Both the position numbers and the translations under genes were made by a program. DNA of 64,000 bases from Melampsora larici-populina 98AG31 (lineage: Eukaryota; Basidiomycota; Pucciniomycetes; Pucciniales; Melampsoraceae): the NCBI RefSeq assembly GCF_000204055.1, contig NW_006768785.1:740538-804537 (forward strand), written 5' to 3'. The notes beneath the pieces were generated by a model. The model was not told the origin of the DNA. It searched no databases and worked only from the letters and a program-made list of their open reading frames with translations. Positions 1-12,700 of this stretch are shown piece by piece (positions within the stretch are counted from its first letter, which is position 1; every line of letters begins with the position of its first letter).

Positions 1-1712
1 ACGGTTGGGATCTTCCTTGCGAATTGCTGATGGGCAACCAGACGAATTCAGGTCCATGAGGAGGTTTCATTATACTGACACCTGGAACCTTTGCAACCTA
101 TTTGAAATTGATTCAAGTCAATTCAATATTGCTGATGACTTTGGAGAAAGACAGAAGTGAAATCTTACTATCGCTTTTGCCCAGATGTCCATTGAAGCGT
201 GGCTGAGGTGCATCGCCTGGGTAGGATTGCCGGGGTTGACACATCCCATGCATTCCTTTCCACCAATTGAAGCATGACCATACTTGACCATCAGCTGGGT
301 TCGTATAGCCTGGAAAGTTGAGGCAACTCCGATGGTCTTTTCCAGCAGATCAATCAGTATACATGTCAAAGCATAATTAGATAGAACTTTACTTACATCC
401 ATCTCAAGCTCATCATGTCGAGCCGAATCCAATGCATCAGGATCAACATGGACCAAAGCTTGATCGAATTGGGTTTCCTGTTTGGTAGGTAAATCAAGAA
501 ACATGTTAGAGTCAATCAAAGAAAGGCAAAAAGAAAGGTGTGACTTACTTTGGAGGTGGTACGAGCTACCTTTTTTGGGTTCTCCATCAAAATACGGAAA
601 CCAATCTCTTTTCCAGTCTTGTCGATCACCATTCTCTTGAAATCGTTGAAATTTGTTTTGTTTGCAATTACCGGCATAAGTGACTTGCCAAAAACACCAC
701 CATTACTTACATATCCTTTTAAAATCACCTGACCATGTTGGTCAGCTAGCTTGAGTAGACGTCCACATGCCTTCTTGTGTTGGTCGCAAAGTTGAAAGAG
801 CGCATCCTTCAAGCTCTGGAGTGGGACCCCATGAACTTGAACCAGGATATTGAATGGCTCCTTGGTGGTGTTGTAATCGATGTAAGTTTGAGGCGTTCCA
901 GATCGTTTGTCGGCAGGAGTGAGCGGATTTGGGATGTAAACGTGAAATCCAAGTTTTGCTTGCATTGGTTTATTTCTCTCCATTTCCGCAAGCGTTGGCT
1001 CAGGTTGTTGAGCTGGCGGTGGAGGGGGACTGGGGGAACAGGTGAGATCGACATGGCAATGTCGAACTACAGTCAAAGAGATCTCAGCTTAGTTCTTTGG
1101 CATGATTTTTGATTAGTAAGAGAAACAACTTACCTGGCAAACTTTCAGCTTGAGTTTGCTGTCCAGAAGCTTGGCCAAGCATTGGGTCTCGGTGACTAGG
1201 CTCTGGCCCTGGAGTTGGTTGAGCTAAGAGTGAATCATTCAAGAATCAGCTTTGTCTGGAACGATTCAGGCAAAGACAGGGGAGGGAAATTGATGACATG
1301 ACTTACAAGCAGGATGAAGGCGACATAGAAACGCCTGCGAACCTTGCGGACGTGAGTAATCCATGTGTATAAGCTCAATATCGCGATACTCGCGTTGTCC
1401 AAACTGGACATTTTCCCAGTGGTGACCGGGTCTAGAAAACCGGTTTCAAGGTCATCAGTGATCAAAAGCTCAAATGAAATGGATTCAAAAGAATCGCTTA
1501 CTTTTCGGGATAGAAAGGGGTGCCACCCCAGCCACGCGCAGGGCTGAGACCACCTCGATCAGCCTGCCTTGCACGTCTCATGGCACTAAAGAGGACATCG
1601 GTTGTTAGTTCAGTGAAATTGAGGAAACGAAAGGTTTTCCAGGGACTTACGCTTCTTCTCTTCGATTGGTGTCTTCTTTGTCGCGTTCTTTTCTGGTTTG
1701 TCTAGCAGGCAT
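1..1712 (-). CDS. Unrecognised multi-exon protein, 3' end beyond window
   Basis: I do not recognise this protein. Eight exons join in frame with GT..AG borders: 1712-1651, 1585-1502, 1431-1307, 1223-1134, 1066-549, 477-397, 336-169 and 97 to the window edge, giving about 408 residues so far. The start is the ATG at 1712, followed by a basic, Arg/Lys/Glu-rich N-terminus. Next come a Gly/Trp/Pro-rich stretch, a Pro/Gln-rich linker with a run of five prolines, and a conserved-looking hydrophilic domain. There is no signal peptide or membrane segment. The uninterrupted frame over seven introns argues for a real gene. The hAT-A element starts about 400 bp upstream of the start codon. Function unknown; it could be one of the lineage-specific expanded families of rusts, which is inference. 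Confidence 0.7.
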
Positions 1713-2115
1713 TCAGGAATAAATTGGGAATTGAAACAGTGGTAGGAAGTTGATCAAAGATGAAAGGGAGGTGGTGATGGTAATCTAGCTGAGGGCTGTT
1801 CCGATTTGGTCAACAGCACCAGCTTGAAATTCAGTATACTTATAAACATATGCTTATAAGATAGCTGTATTGCTGTGTAACAATAATAATAAAAATTCGA
1901 CTCGTCAAGCAAATCTGGACTGACTGTAAATTTAAATTTATAATGATAAAATAAAAAACTAAATTAAATTATGATAAAAAAATAAATTATAATAATAATA
2001 ATGTTAAACTACATTTAAACTGTAGTTTTGATTACCACAACGTGCAAACCTGAAAATTGATAGTAGGGATTGGGAGTTTAATCTGGTTTTGCTGGTGAAG
2101 ACGGTTTACCTTTAA
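1713..2115. other. AT-rich spacer upstream of the left-edge gene
   Basis: No gene is visible. The stretch is strongly A/T-rich around 1870-2030, with short A/T runs, and would hold the promoter of the minus-strand gene at 1712. It ends in the 7-bp target duplication CCTTTAA (2109-2115) of the hAT-A element. Confidence 0.5.
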
Positions 2116-2400
2116 CAACGCAGCAACAGTGACGCTACTGGTACCGGTACTGTCTAGTACCGTCACTGCCCTGGCCGGTGCTGTACCTGGCAGTACCGTA
2201 CCACCAGCCGGCTACAGTACTGGAGGGCCTAATGATGATTTTTTTTTATAAGGTACGGTACCAGGTATGGTACCGGGAATCTGGGCAAGGTACCAGTACG
2301 GAGTAGTACCGGTAACCGGGGAAGGAGGTACAGTTCTGTACCGTACCTCTTTTCATGTATGGTACCTGACACTCCGACCGGACAAGCAAGGGGTTCCCTA
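2116..2400. repeat. hAT-A left TIR and GGTACC-rich subterminal repeats
   Basis: After the terminal CAAC motif the sequence is packed with degenerate GGTACC, GTACCGG and AGTACCGTACC words in both orientations. The right end of the element (13410-13707) has the same words. In hAT elements such subterminal clusters are transposase binding sites; here that role is inferred from position. Confidence 0.8.
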
Positions 2401-2788
2401 CTATAGCCTCAGATCCCACTTCTGGACAACCACCACTTCACCAAATCGGATTATTGGACCAATCTGGCCATCATCGTAAGTCTTGTCAATGTAATTAACC
2501 CCCTTGCGTTGATTACTTCGCTGACCCACGGCTTCATTACCTTCTACAGGATCAAAATGATGCTGATGCCAACATTTGTTGTTTTGCTAAGTGGGGGGAA
2601 GTGCTATATGAGCAGGCACTGGCCCTAATATCCCCAGTGAGTTGAAGTTGAAACTTTCCAACCCTCTTACCACATTCTCCCACCTTTCCAACTTTCTCAA
2701 GTCCAATTCCTCATCATTAATAATAATATTCACTTTACCTTTTCTTTTTATTTTATTGATTGGTTTCTGGTTCAACTTCTCCTCTATC

Positions 2789-5700
2789 ATGTCTTCCTCA
2801 TCCATTGTCCAATCAAGCCGCCGCAGTAGTCGACCATCTCCCCTTAGAAAACAACATAATATGATTTCCTTACCCAGTGATTCTCGCCGTTCTTACAAAA
2901 GCCGTGAAGAAGAATCAGATTCCGAGGTCTCAGTCAAGAAGTCTAGCAATCATCACAAACGCAAACGAGTAGATCGAAGCCCATCAGATGACGATGACAA
3001 TAATTCTTATGTTCAAACAAGCCCTCCAACAAAACCGTCTTGCAGGGATCAACAATCTTCTGTTCAATCAAGTCCTCGACTATCAAAAAGAACTTCCTTG
3101 TCAAAGACAAAAACAAAAACAAAGCAATCAAGAACCCGTGCAAAAGTTACGCAACCAAGCTTGGTTGCCTCGGGTGGAGGTCAAGGAAGTGTCAACCTTC
3201 AGATAGACCTAGTACAAGAATCCGACAACAAGAACAGCCAAGTTTAACCTGCAATCAAAGCTGACAAAGAGGATGAAGATCATTTTGATCCAATCAAGGA
3301 TTACTACGAAAAGGCAAAGCAAGGTCCTAAAGACGTAAGCATTCATCTTTCACTTGGTATAATCTTTTGGTTAGATTTCATTGTTTATTTTATAATTACT
3401 CTGACTATCTCTCTTTTCATTATGAAATCTTAGGGCCCTGGTGTGCTAGGGACGTATTGCTGCCAGCACTGCAAACTCAATGTTCTCAGTGCTGGTGGTA
3501 CTTCCGGTCTATGGGCCCATCAGGACGGTTCCAAGCAGCCCACAAAGAGCGGCAAGCCCGGGTGCAAACAGAGAGATGCTGCCATCGAGTCTGGATGCTT
3601 ACTGCCTCTCACCAAATTTGAACGTCGAAACCAGCCCACCAACAATCCAGAAGGGCAACTTTCAATTACTACTTACGCACATGTGGTTCCCAAGTTTGAC
3701 AACGAAATCCTCAGCCAAATGCTTGGAATGTGGGTGATCAGAGCTTCCCAGCCATGGCGCCGAGTGGAAGGTCCACTTCTTTGAGCTTTGTTCCATTATG
3801 CCAACCTCAACGCCCACTTATTGGGCCGTGGATGGGTTGCCAAAGTTGCTCACGAGGCCTACTTGGAAATGAGGGCAGTGGTTCTTGGTGAGCTGAAGGT
3901 AAGTGTTTTGCCTGTGATGTTTACTTTTTCAACAAAGACTGACTATATCAAGTATTTGTATTGGTTTTATCAGTCTCTTACCAGCAAATTTGTACTGATC
4001 CACAATGCATGGACCACAAAGGGAAACCGTCATGGGTTTCTTGGAGCGAGTGTGACCTTTGTGACAAAGGATTGGAATTTTGTCACACGGCACTTGTGCT
4101 TCAAGCTTATTGCATGGCACCACAAGGGTGATTGGCTCGCCAAGCCGTTGATCAACCTTTTGACAAAGCATGGAATACCTACAAAGATAAGTTTTATTTC
4201 TACTATTAATGCTGTTCCCTATTTTCTAAGCTGACTTTCCTCCTCTTCATTTATCCACATGTTGGCACAGACTCAGGATTCTGGCAGCAACAACAATACA
4301 TTACACTGCAAAGATAATGTCTTTCTCCAAGGTGAAAAATGATTACATATAATGCACAAAATCATTAATAATGCAGAATTAATGCAGAAAAATGCAGAAT
4401 CAATGCAGACTTAATGCACTTTTAATGATTTTGTACATAAAATGTAATCATCTTTCACCTTGGAGAAATACATTATCTTCGCAGTGTTAGCCGAAGCAAT
4501 GCAAGTCTGATTGTCTAAATATAGTGAAGATCACTGCGAAAATTTCCAATGGAGTCATGAAAAACACCGAGTGCACTGCATTTGCCATAAGCTAGCACTG
4601 ATGGTGAATGCGGGACTTCAAGTCCTTGGAATCAAAGCACCACCCCCACCGTTGGTCAAATCGACCATGCTAGGCGACTTTCCCATTCCTACAACCACCT
4701 CACAATTGATACCTGAGGAAGATGAAGCTGCTGAGTCCGAAGAAGCAACCTCAAAGTCTGACAAAGAAGTTGACCTCAAACCTGAAGTAGATTACACAGA
4801 TCTCAAGCCATCTGAAGCTGAAGATACCCCACATTGGTATGATGTTGTGGACGGTCCACATCCTGAGGCTGATGTTGCATCTGAAGATGAGGAGACAGCT
4901 GAGGCGAGTGGTTGTACTAAGGCAAACGCCGTGCATGACCTGATTACAAAGGTATCAATTATTGTATTTCATTCTATCTAGTCAGTCTTATCTGATACTG
5001 AAGATTCCTTTGAATTTAGAAGCTTGATGTAATAGGGCAAAAGATTGGAGGATCTGCAGTCATGTGTGCGCTTTTTGATGCCATGAGTCTATCAATGCTT
5101 GAAAAAAAATTGCCACGTCCGATTCCAGGTTGGGGAATCAGGTGGAATATAAAACTTCAGTGTTGGCGACGTCTTTACAATGCACGAGAGGTATGTAAAC
5201 TTCCAAATAAATTTTAATGTTACATCATATTGAAGATCATTGACTCTACTTACGATTGTTTTCAACTGTCAGCTCATCGACCAAATCCTCAAGGAAGACC
5301 AAATGGATCCACCTCGGAAAGGAAACACACAAGCACGTCCTGGAGAGGCACCATTACCGCCTGATGTTCATCGACCCCGAGGCATATTCAACAAAGCCAT
5401 GGTCACACCAGACAAATGGCGCCAGGTGCGAGATATTATGGAAATTCTTCAGGTATGTGTCTGCTTTATGGTGTATCATGATCAAAAATAATATTATTGA
5501 CACATGGTGGTCCAATGTTCGGACTTTGAGAATTTGACTAAATTCTTTGGACAAGATGGACCAACAGGTTCACTGGTGATTTGCGAATACATCAAGCTTA
5601 AGAGGAAGCTCCGAAGTCACATTTATTGTACCAAGTCACGGGCCAAACCTCTATTCCCCATGTACCACGCTATGCTAGTGTGTGCCAAAGCTTACCTGAA

Positions 5701-6221
5701 AGAAGCCCTCAGCTCTCACACCCTCATCCACGCCACAATCTTACATCCAAGTCTCCGCTTGGATTACTTTGACTATGCCTTTGGAGGCGGTTTGACTGAG
5801 ACATCTTTGGCAAAAAGTTTAATAGAATCAGCTTACGAGGAAAAGAAGAGCGAACTCGAGATCAACGGACCTTATAAATCAGCTTTGGCCTTGACTGCAA
5901 AAGCTGCAGGACATGCTCTAGCGGCTTTGGATGAAGACTTCCTTAAACACAAAGAACAACATCAAAAGAAGACGGCCAATGAGCTTCAATTGTATTTGGA
6001 AATGGCAGAAGAGCCTGGACATGAGGTTGGAGAAAATCCACATCTCGCCTTGGCGTGGTGAAGCGTAATTCATCAATTCATTCTCAATCCCTGCATGTCA
6101 TTAGCAACTGGCTGACCACACTTCTCTTTAAGGTAAATGAGGGGAAGTACCCCTTCCTCAGCCACCTTGCACGAGATTACCTGGCAATCTCCGCTACAGC
6201 ATGCCCTGTTGAGAGATCATT
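2789..6221 (+). pseudogene. hAT-A transposase, main part (broken)
   Basis: Homologous along its length to the intact transposase at 15745-19041. Readable exons are 2789-3334, 3434-3898, 3974-4190, about 4487-4951, 5020-5191, 5272-5452 and 5503-6057; the last begins about 6132 and is cut at 6221 by the Gypsy LTR. In order: a Ser/Lys-rich basic N-terminus; a BED-type zinc finger (TYCCQHCKLNVLSAGG with later His/Cys); the segment with WTTKGNRHGFLG typical of hAT catalytic domains; an acidic insert; and the start of the C-terminal dimerisation domain (LAISATACPVERSF). Lesions: in-frame TAA at 3244-3246, TGA at 3782-3784 where relatives carry Arg, and the MITE and LTR insertions. The final piece lies at 13039-13190. 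Confidence 0.85.
4304..4486. mobile_element. 183-bp MITE with TTA target duplication
   Basis: A near-perfect palindromic element. The left arm CACTGCAAAGATAATGTC.. and the right arm, on the other strand CACTGCGAAGATAATGTA.., match for about 45 bp. The middle has several AATGCAG units. TTA flanks both sides (4301-4303 and 4487-4489), the duplication typical of PIF/Harbinger-type elements. It sits inside the transposase coding region of hAT-A, so it is younger than that element. A related but diverged palindrome lies at 14282-14428. Confidence 0.8.
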
Positions 6222-6559
6222 TGTAAGGAGTATACACGACAAGTAGTCATGGGTTTGGGATCATGGGATTAGATAGACGCCTCCTTACCTTTCTCTTCCA
6301 GCGCCCGGCTTCGGAAAGTCCTCACTCCTCAGAGAGCTTATTGGGTGACTTTTTGGAGCTAGGTGAGATTATCATTTCTCTTTATCATTTCACTTATTTC
6401 TTATGTTTACATTGTTGCTGACTCCTCAGAGAGCTTATTGGGTGACTTTTTGGAGCTAGATCGCAATTTATACCGAAGTTCCAAGTCCGTTTGCTCTCTC
6501 GAGAAGTCGTGCCGGACGTGTTTCCGGACGCTCAGTGAAGGTTCTTTAAGAACCTTACA
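6222..6559 (+). repeat. 5' LTR of the Gypsy element
   Basis: 338 bp, TG..CA ends with an inverted TGTAAGG/CCTTACA border. It contains a perfect 39-bp direct repeat (6324-6362 and 6421-6459, spacing 97 bp) that is also in the 3' LTR. Near the 3' end is the palindrome GTTCTTTAAGAAC, and a TTTATA-like word lies at about 6465. Confidence 0.95.
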
Positions 6560-6780
6560 CTTTTTTTGACTTGCTCACTTCAAAAATAAATTAAATATCA
6601 ACAATAAAAAAACTATTTACAATTTTTTTCCTCTATTTTTTTGCAAACTTTCTGTCACTCTGTCTTATCTGTCGCCTGTCAATCAGTTCATCAGTCTCGG
6701 ATTTCCACCTGTCAAACAAACTCTGTCAATTCAGCCAAACCTTACCTTCGGTTATAACCAGACAATCACACACGAGTCAA

Positions 6781-9700
6781 ATGAGCGGGAAACCGGATAA
6801 CTTTCTTGACAATCCTGACAGTTTACTTTGAGAGGCTCGAAAAGCTAAACAAAAACAAAAAGAATCGGCTGAGTCACCACCGGCGCTGCCTCCAACAAAC
6901 TTTTCTTGGAGACCTGAAACATTCGTATCGGGGTCTCCAGCTCCGACTGACCGCATTTTATACGCTTCAAGCCATCGACCTAGTCCTGCAGCGGTCTCCG
7001 CAGTTCACTTCACACCCCCAGTTATATCACCATCAGCCTCGGAACGCACTGTCATTGACCTTCACTATAAGAGGTTGTTCGAACAAGGACGACTTGATCA
7101 GACACCCCATCCGCCAGGGCATTTTCCAATCAACACACCAGCAGGACAACAGTCGGAAGCACCGGACGTCACGTTGACAGGACCAACGTTGACGTGTGAC
7201 TCTTCAAGAATCATGTCTCACGAGCAGGACACCATTGATTCGTTACGTCAGCAGGTGGAAAGCTTAAAACTTCAAAATGAATCGTTAGCTCAAGCTCGTC
7301 AAGAGACTTTGACGTTACAAAACTTAGTTCGAGATCTTCTAGCCAAAAAGAACACAGTGGCCAGTGCTGCTCAAGCCGCAGGTGCGAACCCCAACACCTT
7401 GGGTAGCGATTCAGCAACGCAGCCACACCCTTACATCCAATACCTCAACCAGAGCCCGGTCAGCCCTACACCGTTACCACGAGACTCAAATCGAAATGCG
7501 ACGGTGACGGGACTTGCAGCACAAGCAGTGACGCCGACAGCTGGTCCATCGCCTGGCAAAACTTATCAAGCCGAAGCAACGCGCGAACACGCACCAGCTG
7601 AGGCACCTCAAGTGCCAACGACGCCTATCTCACCACGGGATAGGGCCACGTTACCAATTCCCTACGCTCAAACTCCTTACCTGCACTATTATCCGCAACA
7701 GCTTCCTGAAACGCCAGCAGCCTTTGTTTCGGTACCAATGACGGCAGATCGAGTGAAGTTGAGTGATTTACCGAAGTTCACCGGTAAATTCGGTCGACCG
7801 GCCGATCTCTTTCACTGGCAGAGTCTCGTAGAAGAAACATTTGACATCAAGAACATCTCGGATGATCGGGAACGTATGAAACTACTCGGATCCCTTCTCA
7901 ACAACGAGGAAATGTCAGCCTGGTACCAATCCAACCGAGATACTATACGTCAGCAATCGTGGAAGGAGGCTATGAATATGATGGCTATGGGAACTCTCCC
8001 TCACGCGTGGTTAGCAGACACGGAAGAGTCCTTGCGACGACTCAAGATGCAAACCTCTGAGTCTTTTGACGCTTACGTTGTTCGGGCACAGGCATTACAT
8101 CGTTTGGTGAAACGATTTGGCCATGTAACGGATCGGAATCTAGCCGAGTATATCACATGGGGCACTCCTAGGTTATTCAAGGACATGATAACACGCGAGA
8201 AACACCTCACGGCCGAACCGTTCTCCTTTCCGCTTTTCAAAGACGCTGCTGATGGAATCTGGTGCTTTCTCACAAATGCCAGACTCTTACCTGAGACGCA
8301 TGGAAAGGTTAAGCAACCTACTCTAACGGGGAGCTCAAACTCACCCGCTTCAATACCACCTCGACCTGCAAATCAAAATCGAGTGCGATCAGACGACGAG
8401 CAAGCAGATAACGCCTGGCGTTATCACGAGTATCTCAGACAATCGGGGATCTGTGCTGTATGTAAAGAAAAGTGTAACAACACAAATTGCACTCGAAGGA
8501 GCTCAAAGTTTCTCTCAGTCCCATCTACCTTCAATCCGGGACCCAGGCCTACTCGATCAGCTACTGCTAGCACCCCAGCTCCGGCGCCTGGAACTCCTAC
8601 TCAAAGACCGGCTGGGCGACCTCCGGCTGCTTCGACCTCGTCTCGTGTTGCCGCAGTTGATACCTTTCCAGCGATGTTGGCGGAGGATATCGCGGCTTAC
8701 GAGGAAGCAGATCAATTCAAGGAGGGACAGGTGGAGGAGACGGTTACCGAAGACGAAAGGTGCGTACCATCAACAGCATCTACCCCTATCATCCTGGAGC
8801 TGACCTGTAACGGAAAAACGGTACGAGCGCTCATAGATTCGGGAGCTGGAACCAACCTATTGTCCGAGAACATGGCGCGTAATCTTCAAGTGTGTCAACG
8901 ACCGTTGGTAGCACCCGTTGAGGTACGCTTAGCAATCCCAACGGAAGGAACCCCTCTAGTGTTGCGTGAATTCGCAATAGCTAACTTGAAGTCTGAACAT
9001 CCCAGTCTTCGATTTGGAGCGGTTTTTTTTAAGCTGGCACCGTTAGGCCCGAATTACGACATGATACTGGGGTCTCCTTTTCTCTCGAAATTCAAATTGG
9101 ATATTTCTTTACATCGTCGTGCTGTCTTACATACTCCCAGTGGGAAAATCTTGTATGAAAAAGAAATGCAATCTGAGTTAAGACGAGTTTTGTGTGCACT
9201 CGAGAACCTTGGAAAGATCAACAAGGCGCAAGATTTGTGTGAACGGGAAATATCCGTACTGCGAGATTATGAAGACATTTTCCCGGCTGAACTACCACCT
9301 GTCGAACAGGGTGATGAGCCGGATGAAACTTTTCCTGATGGTTTACCAGACCCAGCAAGACAAGTCAGACACAAGATTATTCTGACAAATCCAGATGTTG
9401 TCATAAATGAAAAACAATATGGATATCCACGCAAGTATCTCGACTCGTGGAATAAACTACTGAATCAGCATGTAGCAGCAGGAAGGCTTAGAAGATCCCA
9501 CAGTCAATATGGGTCTCCTTCCATGATCATTCCAAAAAAGGACCCAAATCAATTACCCAGGTGGGTTTGTGACTACCGTACTTTGAACAAGTACACGGTG
9601 AAGGATCGTTCTCCTCTTCCAAATGTAGATGAAGCAGTAAGATTAGTGGCAACAGGAAAGGTATGGTCGGTGGTAGACCAAACAAATTCATTTTTTCAAG

Positions 9701-12327
9701 ACAGAATGCGAGAGGAGGATATTCCGCTGACGGCAGTGAAGACTCCTTGGGGATTGTATGAATGGACCGTGATGCCTATGGGGTTAACAAATGGCCCGGC
9801 AACACATCAAGCGCGGAATGAAGAAATCTTAGACGAATTAGTGGGGAAGATTTGTGTAGTTTATATTGATGATATTGTTATCTTCTCGCAAACTGTTGAA
9901 GAACACGAAGTTCATCTACATCAAGTGCTTGATAGGTTGCGTGCAGCAAAACTCTACTGTTCAGTTAAGAAAAGTAAACTTTTTCGTCAAAATATCAAAT
10001 TCCTGGGACATGAGATTAGTGAGGCTGGTGTTGCCCCAGACGATGAGAAGATAGAAAAAATCTCGAAATGGGTCTCTCCTTCAAATTCAAAACAGTTACT
10101 GAAATTCCTTGGAACTGTGCAATGGATGAAGAAGTTCATTGACGGACTTTCTCACTACGTAGGCACCTTGACACCTCTAACTAGCACGTCTTTGAAAGGT
10201 AAACCTTTCCAATGGGGTGAAGCAGAAGAACGTGCGTTCAACAACATCAAGCGGTTAATCACCACTCTTCCGGTACTACGAAATTTAGACTATGATTCGA
10301 ATGAACCACTTTGGCTATTTACTGACGCCAGTGGCAGCGGTCTGGGAGCAGCCCTGTTTCAAGGAGCAGATTGGGACACCGCGTCGCCAATAGCATATGA
10401 GAGCCGGACCATGAACTCAGCAGAAAAGAACTACCCTGTTCACGAACAAGAGCTTTTGGCAGTTATCAACGCGCTGAATAACTGGAGGTTACTTCTGTTG
10501 GGTATGAGGGTGAATGTTATGTCCGATCACCACTCACTCACAACTCTCTTGACACAACGCAACCTCAGCCGGCGGCAGGCAAGATGGCTAGAAACTCTAT
10601 CTCAGTTTGATCTCGACTTCAAATACATAAAAGGTCAAGATAACTCAGTTGCAGATGCGCTTTCCCGACGTGATGATGTTGCGTTATGTGAAGTGCGTGG
10701 GAAGCTGGCCGATACCGAACTTCAAGCAATCCAGGCTGGTTACAACAATGACAGTTTTTGTGTCAAACTTCGCAAAGTACTGCCTTTGCAAGAAGATTGT
10801 GTCTTGCAAGATGATTTGATGTACCTAGATGGACGCTTAGTAGTACCTCAATATGGTGATCTTTGCTGAGACTTCATCTCACAAGCACATAATGCGTTAG
10901 GACACCTAGGTACTTTAAAGACTTTAGCACGCCTGAGAACTACATTCTTTTGGCCAGGAATGGCGAAAGAAGTCGAAAATCAACTAAGAACATGCGATTC
11001 GTGTCAGCGTAATAAGGCGCGGACAACGTCAACAACCGGCAAATTGCAGTCTTCAGAAGTTCCTATCAGCCCAATGCAATCAATTGCGATTGACTTTGTT
11101 GGCCCATTCCCCATAGTATCCGGGTATGATATGCTCTTGTCTTGTACTTGTAGATTAACAGGATTTGTCCGTTTGATCCCAGCCTCGCAGCGTGATACAG
11201 CCGAACGCTCAGCGACTCGTTTATACACAGCTTGGTCATCCATTTTTGGCCTACCAGAATCTATCATTGGGGATCGTTACAAAGCCTGGATATCTCGGTT
11301 TTGGCAGCGGTTGCATGCATTACTAGGTGTTAAAATCAATTTATCAACATCTTATCACCCTCAGGCAGACGGAAGAAGCGAGAGATCGAATAAAACAATT
11401 GGTCAGATTCTTCGGCACTTTGCCGCTGAAAAGCACGGAAAGTGGCTTCAAGCTTTACCAGCAGCTGAGTTCGCTATAAACTCCGCTGTTAATGTCTCAA
11501 CGGGAGTGTCTCCTTTTCAATTCGTGTACGGCCGAACACCTCGACTTTTCCCAATAAAAAATCCAGCAGAGGAAGAAGACAATGGTGTAAAACATTGGAT
11601 AGAAAGGAGGCAAGCGGAATGGGCGACATGGAGGGACAATTTATGGTCAAGCCGGGTTAATCAAGCCTTTCAATATAACCGTCGACGAAGGGAAGGAGAA
11701 CCTTTTGTGACTGGTGATTGGGTGATGGTTGACAGCAGCAATAGGCAGCAGATCGTAAGTGGAAAATTTAGACCTACCAGCAAACTTAGAGCACGTTATG
11801 ATGGGCCATATGAGGTCTTGGAAGTGCTGAACGAGGGTCGCAATTACCGACTTCAACTATCACCAAACAATCTCACATACCCCATCTTTCACATCTCAAA
11901 GCTGAAGCTTTATCATGCCGCGACGGAAGATAGAGAAGAAGCGGACATCGCGACCATGTCTTTGGTCTCGTCGCAACCGGAACCAACCCCAGAAGGATCT
12001 CGAGAGGAGCCCCTGGGGCAAGCTAGGAATTGTGACGAGGGGGTGTGCATTCAAGTTGATGCGCTAACACCCCCGCGATGTGAGTCTTTTATTCTTCTCA
12101 GGCCCCTTCTTAAAGAAATTGTTGGCAAGCAGTCTTTTCTCCAAAATAACAGTGACGAGGATAGTGTCGAATTGACAAAACAAGGTACATTAGTCAAGGA
12201 ATCACTGGTTGCAGCCACCGAGTTGGTTTTGTCAATTCCGAAAACAACCCCGACCGGTCCTGGAATGGAGCCATTGGGGCAAGCTAGGTTAATTGACAAG
12301 GGGGTGTGCTTCACTATGAGGCGCTAG
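6781..12327 (+). pseudogene. Gag-Pol polyprotein of the Gypsy element, two in-frame TGA codons
   Basis: One continuous frame from the ATG at 6781 to the stop at 12325-12327 (1849 codons), apart from TGA at 6829-6831 and 10867-10869. Visible parts: gag with a heptad-like coiled coil (about 7213-7330) and a Cys cluster CAVCKEKCNNTNC near 8453; an aspartic protease with IDSGAGTNL (about 8830); reverse transcriptase with the catalytic YIDD (about 9865); RNase H starting FTDASGSGLG (about 10318); the integrase HHCC finger (10885-11000), with the second TGA just before it; a DDE core with Asp in AIDFVGP, Asp in GDRYKAW and Glu in GRSERSNK; and a GPY-type C-terminal domain near 11800. No chromodomain is seen. 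Both stops are one C-to-T change from CGA (Arg). The first removes the natural start, although the next ATGs (from 7204) could still give a shorter gag. Confidence 0.92.
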
Positions 12328-12350
12328 CACCCCCGCAATGTGAGTTTGCT
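11985..12350 (+). repeat. Duplicated 3' cassette with GGGGGTGT hairpin in the Gypsy element
   Basis: Two similar segments about 258 bp apart (around 11985-12085 and 12245-12345) share GGGGCAAGCTAGG, GGGGGTGTGC and GCGCTARCACCCCCGC. Within each copy the G-run and the C-run can pair (GGGGGTGT with ACACCCCC). The first is translated in the gag-pol tail; the second includes the stop codon. Confidence 0.6.
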
Positions 12351-12688
12351 ACCGTTTCCTTTCAATCAATTTTGCAAAACAGCTGGCAAGCAATATTACC
12401 TCCTATAATACAGATATCACGAAGCGAATGCTATTACGACGCAAGTGGAATTCATGGATTCAACTTCAAGACTTCAAGACTAGTTTAAATTACTGCAAGA
12501 TCTCAAGATAATGATGAATTAATACAAATGAATTAAGACTTAGATGGATATTTTTGCACAGTTTTTCTTACTTCTTTCTTTTCTTTTTTTCTGCTTTCTT
12601 TGGGACGAGTTATGGTCAAAAAATTTTGGGGCGAGTTATGCCAATTTTTTTTTCTCTTTATTAAAAACAGAAGCTACAATTTTTTTTT

Positions 12689-12700
12689 AGAAAGGGGGGG
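12689..12700 (+). promoter_or_regulatory. Polypurine tract of the Gypsy element
   Basis: AGAAAGGGGGGG lies immediately 5' of the 3' LTR start TGTAAGG at 12701, the expected position of the plus-strand priming site. Confidence 0.85.

Noticed and set aside
550..1112. Plus-strand open frames opposite the left-edge gene
   Set aside because: They are shadows of the minus-strand exons, which join in frame over several introns.
2267..2479. 70-codon open frame in the GGTACC-rich region
   Set aside because: Low-complexity translation of the hAT-A subterminal repeats; no start context or homology.
6363..6569. Open frame inside the LTR, repeated at 12842
   Set aside because: Identical because it is in both LTRs; no domain, and LTRs are regulatory.
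6806..7177. 123-codon frame upstream of the long Gypsy ORF
   Set aside because: It is another frame; the gag-pol frame itself runs from the ATG at 6781 and is only interrupted by a TGA.
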